A stretch of DNA of 8,014 nucleotides from Syntrophomonas sp. GTDB lineage: Bacteria; Bacillota; Syntrophomonadia; Syntrophomonadales; Syntrophomonadaceae. Positions within the stretch are counted from its first letter, which is position 1. Each line of letters opens with the position of its first letter. The stretch covers positions 1-8,014 of the forward strand of contig JAQUUV010000089.1 in assembly GCA_028693695.1 (NCBI GenBank), given 5' to 3'. The position numbers and the translations under genes are program-made. The notes under the pieces were generated by a model that did not search any database, was not told where the DNA came from, and saw only the letters and a program-made list of their open reading frames with translations. Shown here in pieces: positions 1 through 5,740 of the stretch.

Positions 1-507
1 CATAATTTTTTGCCCGGTTGGATCAGATAAATTTGCTTGATCAGATGCCTCGTTCATTTGCGTTATTATTTTTTGCGCTTGTTCTTTACTTACTATGTAA
101 CCCTGCCTAACTGCTTCCTGATGCAGTACCTCTTCCCTTACAATTCGGTTGAAAATTACGTTCTGGCTAATCGGCTTATCTGGATATTCCCGTTCCATGC
201 TGATTATGTATCGCTTTTGATCGTCAGATAACTGGCTTTCACTCATCCCTAATAAGCTGAGCACTCCTGCGGTGGGGGTTTGTGCGCTACTATCAAGCTG
301 CGTTATTTTTTGCAATATTTTAGTGCTAATCTCTCTTTTGATGGTTTCATCCTTTAAATCTTGTTCACTGATTGCCTTGCCGTTTAATATCACAACCGTG
401 TCTTGGGGATAAATAACCTGGGTAGTTCTGGTACAACCAGCAAGAGAAGAACAAACAAAGACTGCTATAATAATGCTTTGCGCCACCCGTCTTAAGTTTC
501 CAGACAT
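1..507 (-). CDS. Secreted lipoprotein with SurA-like N-terminal domain (3' end outside window)
   Basis: The frame is open from an ATG at 505-507 to the window edge, giving 169 visible codons with no stop. A TGGAGGA ribosome binding site (514-520, minus strand) lies 6 bases upstream and fixes the start. Residues 1-25 form a lipoprotein signal: N-terminal arginines (R6, R7), a hydrophobic stretch at 11-23 and the lipobox L22-A-G-C25, so the mature protein should be lipid-anchored outside the membrane. From about residue 38 the pattern VVILNGKAISEQDLKDE is typical of SurA/PrsA/PpiD-type N-terminal chaperone domains (SurA_N families). The following helical region, including FNRIVREEVLHQEAVRQGY, matches the usual 'lInqll..eEAkkqGi' segment. 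Family knowledge suggests an extracytoplasmic folding helper or peptidyl-prolyl isomerase, but no rotamase domain is visible because the gene runs off the window. It is transcribed divergently from the solute-binding gene at 636. Confidence is high for a lipoprotein and moderate for the family. Confidence 0.8.
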   Translation of the reverse strand, partial: MSGNLRRVAQSIIIAVFVCSSLAGCTRTTQVIYPQDTVVILNGKAISEQDLKDETIKREISTKILQKITQLDSSAQTPTAGVLSLLGMSESQLSDDQKRYIISMEREYPDKPISQNVIFNRIVREEVLHQEAVRQGYIVSKEQAQKIITQMNEASDQANLSDPTGQKIM

Positions 508-554
508 GTATAATCCTCCATAGAGTGCCAGGTTAGCACCCGCTCTTTAAACTC

Positions 555-583
555 TTCCCATTATTAGCTAATACAACTATAAT
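555..583 (+). promoter_or_regulatory. Candidate sigma-A promoter for the solute-binding protein gene
   Basis: A perfect -10 box TATAAT (578-583) has a weak -35 box TTCCCA (555-560, 4 of 6 matches) at the ideal 17-base spacing. Transcription would start near 590 and give a leader of about 45 bases before the GTG at 636. A second TTGACA at 606-611 has no usable -10 box downstream, because that position coincides with the ribosome binding site. Confidence 0.4.
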
Positions 584-612
584 AATACAAAATAGTGCAA
601 TAGTATTGACAA
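582..612 (-). promoter_or_regulatory. Possible promoter of the minus-strand lipoprotein gene
   Basis: Read on the minus strand, TTGTCA (607-612) is followed after 17 bases by TGTATT (584-589), or after 19 bases by the better TATTAT (582-587). Both fit sigma-A imperfectly. The region is very A+T-rich and overlaps the candidate promoter of the divergent gene, so the two could interfere with each other. This is based only on pattern match. Confidence 0.25.
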
Positions 613-635
613 TATTTTGATAGGGGGTCTGTAAA

Positions 636-1790
636 GTGCCAAAGCGATTGAGGTGTGCAACCATCATGTTGTTAACACTAGTCATGCTGTTAGCACCTGT
701 GCTTGTCTGTAGTGGAGCACCACAAATGGTCGAGGTAGCATTGAACGGAACGGAAGTATCCGTCGCCGTTAATGGGACGCTAATTAACTTTCCTGACCAA
801 AAACCGTATATCACCGAAGGACGTGCACTTATTCCGGTGAGATTCGTCTCCAATGCGCTGGGGGCACATGTAAAATGGGATGATCCCCAAATTAACATCG
901 AAACCCAAGACCAGTCAATAGTTCTCATCGTGGACTCCAAAACTGCCACTGTCAACAGTTCTCCTATAAGCCTGGATGTTCCAGCGGCGATTTCCGGGGG
1001 GCGGGTAATGGTACCGCTTAGATTTGTAAGTCAAGTTCTAGGAGCAGAAGTCAAATGGCGGCAATCTGATCGTTCTGAACAGGGAGATAATAATGTTGGC
1101 CCAAAAACATGGAGAGTTGCATCGGAAACTACCTACCCACCGTTTGAATTTTTCCAAAATGGCCAGTATGCAGGTTATGATATAGATCTTATCCGCGCTA
1201 TTGGTGAAGCAGAAGGTTATGATATTAGTATTAGACCGATGGGGTTTGATGGATTGATTCCGGCACTACAGAACGGTCAGGCTGATTGTGTTATTTCGGC
1301 TATGTCAATTACCCATCCTCGGTTGCAAGTTGTTGATGCCAGTGAACCCTATTTTATTGATGGGTTAGTTGTTTCCGTTCACAAGGATAATACGAATATT
1401 ACGGGGCTGGAAGATTTGAAAGGTAAAAAACTGGGAGCAGAAGTGGGAACCACAGGTATGGAAGCATGCAATGATGTAAAAATTATGGACCCTGCGACCG
1501 AGGTCAAGGTTTTTGATTCAATCGGAGAAGCTTTCATGGAACTGGAAAAAGGCGGAGTTGATGCCGTGATTAGTGACTGGGCCATAACACGATATTACTG
1601 TAAAACAATAGGAACCAAGCTAAAGACTTTAGAAGATACTTTTCAGCCCAAAACCAATGAGCAATACGGCATATACGTAAAGAAGGGCAATAGCAACCTA
1701 CTTGCTATGATTAATGATGGGTTGAAGAAGTTAAAGGCGGATGGAACCATGGATCAATTGAAGGAAAAATGGTTTGGTGACACACAATAG
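636..1790 (+). CDS. Copper-amine-oxidase-N domain fused to amino-acid-type solute-binding protein
   Basis: This 384-residue exported protein starts at GTG 636, set by AGGGGGT (622-628) 7 bases upstream. Residues 1-28 are a signal peptide, with cleavage likely after S-G-A28; V24-C25 is not a good lipobox. Residues about 40-141 are a copper-amine-oxidase-N domain (PF07833 type) with its two hallmark repeats, GRALIPVRFVSNALGA (62-77) and GRVMVPLRFVSQVLGA (122-137), each ending in a VKW motif. After a polar linker (142-157), residues 158-382 are a family-3 periplasmic-binding domain (SBP_bac_3/GlnH type): YPPFEF (167-172), GYDIDL (180-185, close to the family signature), and the ligand-contacting stretch around ITHPRLQVVDASEPYF. 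Family knowledge suggests capture of a polar amino acid for an ABC importer. No permease or ATPase gene is visible next to it. Because no lipobox is seen, the CuAO-N domain may hold the binding domain at the cell wall; that is inference. The stop overlaps the ribosome binding site of the next gene, so the two are probably cotranscribed. Confidence 0.92.
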   Translation: MPKRLRCATIMLLTLVMLLAPVLVCSGAPQMVEVALNGTEVSVAVNGTLINFPDQKPYITEGRALIPVRFVSNALGAHVKWDDPQINIETQDQSIVLIVDSKTATVNSSPISLDVPAAISGGRVMVPLRFVSQVLGAEVKWRQSDRSEQGDNNVGPKTWRVASETTYPPFEFFQNGQYAGYDIDLIRAIGEAEGYDISIRPMGFDGLIPALQNGQADCVISAMSITHPRLQVVDASEPYFIDGLVVSVHKDNTNITGLEDLKGKKLGAEVGTTGMEACNDVKIMDPATEVKVFDSIGEAFMELEKGGVDAVISDWAITRYYCKTIGTKLKTLEDTFQPKTNEQYGIYVKKGNSNLLAMINDGLKKLKADGTMDQLKEKWFGDTQ

Positions 1791-1803
1791 GAGGGAAATA
1801 AGG

Positions 1804-2655
1804 ATGAGGAAAATGTACGCGCCGCTACTGGCTATTCTTATCGTGTTGACGTTTTGTTTGCCAGGGATAGCGGCTGTTAGCACAACCCACGGAATGCAGA
1901 TGACGGTCAAAACTGGCAGCACTGTTACAACCTACAGTCCTCCGGCTGTGGCATCCGGTGAGAACGGACAGCTTATCATTAGCGAAGAAAAAGCGCGGGA
2001 AAGCTTGAACAGTATGTTCCCGGAGATTATTCCTGGTGAGCCGCGTAGATGCAATTAGCGGAGAGATGTTGGGTTGGAGAATAGGGGATCAATCTCCTGC
2101 AGTTACGGCCTCTTTTAGCGGATACTGGGCCGCCTCGGCCCTGTCCTTGCTAAATGAAATGAAAATGGTCTGCTGTCGGCAGAGGGTATCAAACCGGATG
2201 GGCAGATGACCAGAATGCAGGCGTTGAAAGTATTAGTAAGGGCAATCGGTAGCCAATACTACAGCGACGACCGGGATATCGACCTAGCTTTTGCTGACGT
2301 TAAAGGAAACGACCCGGATGCCAAAGTCTTGCAACAGGCGGTTAAGAAGGCTATTCTTTCCAATTGAGGCAATTTCGACCCTGATAAAATCATGAGTCGG
2401 GAAGATCTGGCGGTATGGCTGGTTAACAGCCTGGGTTATCACGACGTGGCAGCCATTAAGAACCGGATTGAAACTCCTTTCAAAGATACAGATCAAATAG
2501 CCCCGGATAAAGCTAATTATGTGGGATTGGTTGAGGGATTAGGACTGCTGGGAGCTGATGAAAATAATTATTTTCATCCCCAAGCCGCGATTACGTGGGC
2601 TGAAATGGCTAATGCGGCTGCCCGCTTAGCTGCCAGAACCCATGCTGGATACTAA
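1804..2655 (+). pseudogene. Broken YcdB-like / SLH-domain surface protein
   Basis: The start ATG 1804 is preceded by AGGAGGG (1789-1795) 8 bases upstream, overlapping the stop of the previous gene. The first frame gives a signal peptide (about residues 1-24, ending PGIAA) and the opening of a YcdB/PepSY-like domain (ISEEKARESLNSMFPEI), then stops at TAG 2056-2058. The closing motif of such a domain, VDAISGEMLGW, resumes one frame over from about 2036, followed by an SLH start (GYWAASALSLLNEMK). At about 2167 the frame shifts back and three SLH repeats follow (GQMTRMQALKVLVRAIG; MSREDLAVWLVNSLGY; the last ending ITWAEMANAAARLA), interrupted by an in-frame TGA at 2365-2367. The middle of the YcdB domain is missing, so a deletion is likely as well. 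Intact relatives export through Sec and attach to the cell wall through SLH repeats. The TGA sits where glycine is usual (N-G-G-N-F-D-P), consistent with GGA to TGA. Sequencing error could explain single-base shifts, but not the missing segment. Confidence 0.8.
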
Positions 2656-2689
2656 GCCGCCTGCCGCCGCGTAAATCAATACTTTAGTT

Positions 2690-2726
2690 GCCCAGCAGAA
2701 CCTCTGGTTCTGCTGGGCTTGATTTT
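2690..2726 (+). terminator. Strong intrinsic terminator
   Basis: A perfect 13-bp G+C-rich stem (2690-2702 paired with 2706-2718) has a 3-base TCT loop and is followed by TTGATTTT. It lies 35 bases after the SLH pseudogene stop and should end the transcript that begins at the solute-binding gene. An outer pairing is also possible (AAATCAA 2673-2679 with TTGATTT 2719-2725), leaving a 10-base bulge; this could compete with the T-tract. Confidence 0.9.
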
Positions 2727-2977
2727 GTGCAGCCAAGCCCCCATTATCTAGGCGATGAAAATCCGGCTGGGGCGGGTGCCAAGGTACCCAGGGGATAATA
2801 TGAGTGAATTCGCCCTGACTTTTCGTAGTCTGACGCACCTTTTTTAGCATCCGATTTATCTGCGTTTCGTTACTTGGAGCATAACCGTTTATATTGGCGG
2901 ATAAAGAAGATATCCTTTTTGAGTACATGAAAATTTTTGAGTGTTGAAGTAGTATTATTGGCAAGGGATGTGATGAA
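2727..2977. other. Intergenic stretch without a recognisable gene
   Basis: Nothing firm is seen here. A minus-strand open frame crosses the stretch but continues antisense through both the terminator at 2690-2726 and the serpin relic, so it is not treated as a gene. A 9-base direct repeat TTTTTGAGT occurs at 2916-2924 and 2934-2942, just upstream of the serpin relic, with no clear meaning. Confidence 0.4.
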
Positions 2978-3202
2978 GTGGCAAATAAAAGGATGATTTT
3001 GACCATAGTACCTGTAATCGTGATTATATTGACCTTTACCTTGTAATCAAGCATATAAAGCGTATTCTGATGAGCTTACTAAAAAGCGGGGAAACACTGT
3101 ACTAAATATTGCGAATTCCATATGGTTCCGGGATGATTTTATTCCTAATGCTGAATTTTTACAAAGAACGATGATTACTTTGGTGCCGCAGCCAGAAAAT
3201 TA
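2978..3202 (+). pseudogene. Serpin relic
   Basis: This relic is seen only by joining three frame segments. A GTG at 2978-2980, with AGGGAT about 9 bases upstream, begins MANKRMILTIVPVIVIILTF, a lysine/arginine plus hydrophobic start typical of an exported protein, which stops at TAA 3044-3046. From 3060 another frame reads GNTVLNIANSIWFRDDF and then NAEFLQR, which matches the conserved serpin stretch 'LxIANxIWxR...FLQ'. At about 3170 the frame shifts again and reads DYFGAAARKL (3173-3202), the usual serpin continuation after 'FLQxNA'. The roughly 80-100 residues normally between signal peptide and this motif are gone, as are all later parts including the reactive-centre loop. Intact bacterial serpins are extracellular protease inhibitors of about 400 residues; this remnant cannot be functional. 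Homology after 3202 is not visible. Confidence 0.7.
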
Positions 3203-3553
3203 ATTTTAACTGGATTAACCCAAGAGTCGCAACTTGATAAATATCTAATTCTGGTTTAAAAACCTGGATGTTAATATCATCAGACGTTGGAATACCTTTA
3301 CAGTCACATTGTGCAATCACATCTTTGTTGCTATCAATAAACCGAGTTTGGTAGTGCACATTATTATTCTCCATAGTAATTTGCCATTCCTTAGCTAAAA
3401 GGGCGCGTTGCACGCTCCATCTCCTCATCCCAATTCCCCCCAATGGTTAACAATACGTTTGGTCCAGGTTTCAGGTTGTCGACTATGGCAGCATCTATAG
3501 TGGTCAGACGATATAGCCCTCCATTTTATCAAAGCTTTACCAGCTTTTCCCTT
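3203..3553 (-). pseudogene. Decayed minus-strand gene of unknown family
   Basis: I do not recognise this gene with confidence. Read leftward on the minus strand, three frame segments look protein-like in succession. The first is KGKAGKALIKW (about 3553-3521). Then, after a shift, comes YRLTTIDAAIVDNL followed by KPGPNVLLTIGGNWDEEMER and a TAA (about 3383-3381). Then, after another shift, KEWQITMENNN (about 3384-3352), FIDSNKDVIAQCDCKGIP and DDINIQVFKPELDIYQVATL run to about 3215. The last part, an acidic D-x-x-x-I-x-V strand followed by a hydrophobic helix-like stretch, loosely resembles the end of a tubby/LURP-one-like beta-barrel protein, but this is a weak guess. No start with a ribosome binding site is seen upstream of the first segment. 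An alternative is a short intact gene starting at the ATG 3426-3428 behind GGGGGG, but it would run antisense through the serpin relic. Confidence 0.4.
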
Positions 3554-3579
3554 ATAATTATATTAATTAGATATTGCAG

Positions 3580-3607
3580 TGAACCTTTTCGTGATTTGTT
3601 TCGTTTT
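3580..3607 (+). promoter_or_regulatory. ECF-type promoter of the sigma factor operon
   Basis: TGAACC (3580-3585) and CGTTTT (3602-3607) are separated by exactly 16 bases. This fits the form recognised by SigW-like ECF sigma factors (TGAAAC, N16-17, CGT). It lies 48 bases upstream of an ECF sigma gene, which suggests self-activation. No convincing sigma-A promoter was found nearby: the TATAAT at 3553-3558 lacks a properly spaced -35 box. Confidence 0.6.
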
Positions 3608-3621
3608 AGTATTAGAGAACA

Positions 3622-3631
3622 CACTGCAGTG
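3622..3631. promoter_or_regulatory. Palindrome in the sigma operon leader, possible operator
   Basis: CACTGCAGTG is a perfect 10-bp palindrome between the ECF promoter and the ribosome binding site. Its half TGCAGTG recurs at 3575-3581, exactly 50 bases upstream and overlapping the -35 box. The spacing is close to five helical turns. A regulator site is possible but not shown. Confidence 0.25.
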
Positions 3632-3655
3632 CAACTCAAAAAAGGAGGAGAGTAG

Positions 3656-4210
3656 ATGCAACCAGATGAGGAACGGCAATATTTGCAGGCATTCCAAAAG
3701 GGAGATCACCGGGCCGTTGAAATTCTGGTGGATGAATACTACCCTGCCCTTTTGAACTTTCTTCTCCGTATGGGATGTCAGCCCGGCGATGCGGAAGATA
3801 TTATCCAGGAAACCTTCATCAAGGTAGCCCGGGGCTTATCTCGTTATCAACATAAAGAACGTTTCCGAACCTGGTTGTTCAAAATCTGCCACAACAATCT
3901 GCGCGATTATCACAAAAAGGCCTCCCGGCGTTGGGAGGTACCGCATGACCCGAGTACACTGGTTACAACTGAAGCAAGCTGCCCGGAAAGCTTGATGATA
4001 GAACAGGAGAAGGCACTCCGGGTTCAGGCAGTATTGAACCAGCTGCCGCCCAAGCAACGACTGGTGGTGGTCCTACGTTATTACCACGAGTTCTCAATCA
4101 ATGAGATTGCCCACCTGGTTCAATGCCCGGCAGGAACGGTTAAGTCCAGGTTAAACGGGGCTCTAAACGGTTTGAAGGACTTTATGAGTAAGGAGATTGG
4201 GAATGAATAA
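3656..4210 (+). CDS. ECF (sigma-70 family) RNA polymerase sigma factor
   Basis: This 184-residue protein is of typical ECF length. AAGGAGG (3642-3648) lies 7 bases before ATG 3656. Region 2 spans about residues 10-85: the core-binding and DNA-melting helices carry LLNFLLRMGCQPGDAEDIIQ, ETFIKVARGL and the tryptophan-containing FRTWLFKICHNNLRDYHKK. Region 4 spans about residues 118-172: the classic LNQLPPKQRLVVVLRYY stretch, then the helix-turn-helix INEIAHLVQCPAGTVKSRL that reads the -35 element. There is no region 3 and no C-terminal extension. The protein directs RNA polymerase to a small regulon and is normally held inactive by a membrane anti-sigma factor. The next gene starts inside its last codons (ATGAATAA), which implies translational coupling. 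It is likely self-activated from the promoter at 3580-3607. The exact ECF group cannot be named from the sequence alone. Confidence 0.95.
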   Translation: MQPDEERQYLQAFQKGDHRAVEILVDEYYPALLNFLLRMGCQPGDAEDIIQETFIKVARGLSRYQHKERFRTWLFKICHNNLRDYHKKASRRWEVPHDPSTLVTTEASCPESLMIEQEKALRVQAVLNQLPPKQRLVVVLRYYHEFSINEIAHLVQCPAGTVKSRLNGALNGLKDFMSKEIGNE

Positions 4211-4565
4211 ACTTGGCCACGAAGAAGAGAAGATAGCTAAATTTCTGATGTCGTACCCGGATGCCATCCCTTCTCCCCAGGAGAAAGCCAGAACGGTTCG
4301 CCGGGTGGAAAGGGAAATAGTGAAAGGCCGGGTCGGCAGGATGAGCACTCTGGATATCATATTTGCCTTGCTGTTTGTGTCGGTTATGCTGGTTCTGACC
4401 CTTTTCAACGGGATGCTACCCAGTATACAAGTAGGACAGATTCTAAACCAGTCTTATCAGACCGAGTTTACGCACGATATTCTATTGTATATTTTTATAG
4501 GAGGGCTCTTAACAACTCCATTACTTTTAACTATATTGCCGGTAAATAGAGGAGGTAATCACTAA
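4203..4565 (+). CDS. Small two-helix membrane protein, probable anti-sigma factor
   Basis: This protein has 120 residues. The ATG at 4203 is chosen because AAGGAG (4190-4195) sits 7 bases upstream; a TTG two codons earlier would lie too close to it. Residues 1-46 are a charged, helical, presumably cytoplasmic segment rich in E, K and R, including EEEKIAKFLMSYPDAIPSP and ARTVRRVEREIVKGR. Hydrophobic helices at about 50-69 and 93-113 flank a short outer loop. The order sigma factor, small membrane protein with a soluble N-terminus, overlapping genes is the usual arrangement for an anti-sigma factor, so I infer that residues 1-46 bind the sigma factor. No zinc-binding HxxxCxxC motif of the ZAS type is present, and I see no firm match to a named anti-sigma family. 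Its stop overlaps the start of the next gene by one base (TAATG). Confidence 0.75.
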   Translation: MNKLGHEEEKIAKFLMSYPDAIPSPQEKARTVRRVEREIVKGRVGRMSTLDIIFALLFVSVMLVLTLFNGMLPSIQVGQILNQSYQTEFTHDILLYIFIGGLLTTPLLLTILPVNRGGNH

Positions 4566-5443
4566 TGAAGAGGAAATTTTTATCAAACCGCCAAATTGTC
4601 ATTGTGATAATCACCGTCCTGATTCTGGGTTTAATATCAGCTGTCGGGGCAAAGGTAGTCAGTATAGAATTACTTGACGTAATTGATTCCGGTAAACCAC
4701 GGTTTAATAGTTCAATAGCCGAGCTAGGAAAGCTTATCCAAAAGGGTGAAAACACCGTCCGACTTCAGCAGCAGTTGGAGAGTGTGGTAAGTAGTAATGA
4801 TGGGTTCGGTGATTTATTGGTCATTAACACGGATGCCACTATAATAGCAGCCCGGGACAGTAAAGCCATAGGCCAGACCTATCCCATCAGTTATTTAGCC
4901 AATACGGTCAAAGGAGTACCATTGCCCTTCAATTATCAAGCGACCGAGATCCCTCTCCGTGCAGATCTATATAAAGCGACCTTTAGTCCCGATCAGATGT
5001 TTTATGTTTTTGGAATATATAAGGCCCCAGACAGCAAAACCTACAAAATCATTGGCACCTATCATGTGAGTCCTGAGCTTATATCTAACCAAGAACGCAT
5101 TACCAAGTATATTACTGTTTTGCTGCAGGTCTATCGTATCTGCTTTATACTGTTCTGGTTGCTACTGGCCGTATGGGTTTACCGCGATGCGCAAAGAAGG
5201 ACACCTAACGCTGCCGCCTGGGGAATCCTAACCCTTTTGACCAGTATCATTGGCTGGGTGGTATATCTGATCGCCAGACCCATGGTTAATATGTGCCCCG
5301 CTTGCGGACACGAGCAAAGCAATGACTTGAAATTCTGCACCGCCTGTGGCCTTTCTGTTAAAATCTGTTGCCCCGAATGCAGTTGTGGCCTAAGAGATGA
5401 GTGGGAATACTGCGGAGCATGCGGCCATAAACTGGGTAATTGA
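4565..5443 (+). CDS. Membrane sensor-like protein with extracytoplasmic Cache-like domain and double zinc ribbon
   Basis: This 292-residue protein starts at ATG 4565, with GGAGGT (4551-4556) 8 bases upstream, overlapping the previous stop. A membrane helix at about 9-29 is followed by an outside segment, about 30-186. Its core, DLLVINTDATIIAARDSKAI and then GQTYPISYLANTVKG, looks like the PAS/Cache fold of small-molecule sensors ('D-x-x-G-x-I-x-A...S..iG'). Two more helices (about 187-206 and 217-237) have a short basic loop YRDAQRR between them. The C-terminal tail should be cytoplasmic if the N-terminus is, or outside otherwise. It holds two zinc ribbons with identical spacing: C244/C247 with C258/C261, and C269/C272 with C283/C286. 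Three extra cysteines (C193, C268, C274) are not part of this pattern. Position in the sigma operon suggests it senses a signal and acts on the anti-sigma or sigma factor; this is inference. No enzyme or kinase domain is present. Confidence 0.8.
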   Translation: MKRKFLSNRQIVIVIITVLILGLISAVGAKVVSIELLDVIDSGKPRFNSSIAELGKLIQKGENTVRLQQQLESVVSSNDGFGDLLVINTDATIIAARDSKAIGQTYPISYLANTVKGVPLPFNYQATEIPLRADLYKATFSPDQMFYVFGIYKAPDSKTYKIIGTYHVSPELISNQERITKYITVLLQVYRICFILFWLLLAVWVYRDAQRRTPNAAAWGILTLLTSIIGWVVYLIARPMVNMCPACGHEQSNDLKFCTACGLSVKICCPECSCGLRDEWEYCGACGHKLGN

Positions 5444-5464
5444 TTACAACCAAATATACATCGC

Positions 5465-5479
5465 TTGAGTTCAACTCAA
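5465..5479. repeat. 15-base inverted repeat after the sigma operon
   Basis: TTGAGTT, one central C, then AACTCAA form a perfect inverted repeat 21 bases after the zinc-ribbon gene. As RNA it would give only a 5-bp A/T-G/C stem and is not followed by a T-tract on the plus strand, so it is a poor terminator. A protein-binding site is possible. Confidence 0.3.
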
Positions 5480-5490
5480 TATTAAAATAA

Positions 5491-5740
5491 ATGGTATATA
5501 TGTTGGTGTTGTTATTGTTGCAATATGGTTCATATGGCTCTGCAACCTATAAAAACAGTAACTCCATTCCTGAAAGCACTATTGAAGTAATTATAGACGG
5601 CCAAGTCAGAGCCTCCAAAAGCTTTACAAAGTAAGAATATGGCCATACTCCAGAAGACTTATAACCTGCATCCAGATCGTATGCAATGGTATTTTGCTAT
5701 TATAAAGGAATTACGGTTATATTCCCTATTTGATCGCTAG
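5491..5740 (+). pseudogene. Short decayed plus-strand coding remnant, family unknown
   Basis: I do not recognise this sequence. An ATG at 5491, without a visible ribosome binding site, opens 47 codons. They begin with a hydrophobic start (MVYMLVLLLLQYGSYGS) and continue SIPESTIEVIIDGQVRASKS to TAA 5632-5634. Past the stop the same frame reads EYGHTPEDL before a second stop. A one-base shift then gives YNLHPDRMQWYFAIIKELRL, running to TAG 5738-5740. The three parts have ordinary protein-like composition, which suggests one gene broken by a stop and a frameshift. The last 41 bases overlap the 3' end of the minus-strand gene at 5700, so the true remnant probably ends near 5700. It could instead be one genuine 47-residue secreted peptide, or chance. 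Confidence is low. Confidence 0.3.

Noticed and set aside
699..710. Possible lipobox in the solute-binding protein signal (V-L-V-C25)
   Set aside because: The residue before cysteine is valine, where small residues (G, A, S) are required. A signal peptidase I site at S-G-A28 fits better.
533..955. Minus-strand open frame of 140 codons opposite the solute-binding gene
   Set aside because: The plus-strand frame has clear domains and a ribosome binding site. The minus frame shows no motif and also spans the divergent promoter region.
2365..2367. In-frame TGA as a possible selenocysteine codon
   Set aside because: It lies in an SLH repeat, where glycine is usual, in a gene with two other frame changes. 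No selenocysteine-type hairpin or catalytic context is present.
2750..2800. Imperfect inverted repeat GGGTGCC/GGTACCC
   Set aside because: It is only about 7 bp with a wobble and a 2-base loop, there is no T-tract, and a strong terminator lies just upstream.
2626..3054. Minus-strand open frame of 142 codons
   Set aside because: It is antisense to the end of the SLH pseudogene, to the terminator stem and to the serpin relic, with no ribosome binding site. The middle part (PSNETQINRMLKKVRQ) looks mildly protein-like, but I cannot assign it.
3443..3655. Plus-strand 70-codon open frame leading into the sigma gene
   Set aside because: It has no ribosome binding site, covers the ECF promoter and leader, and its translation shows no domain-like pattern.
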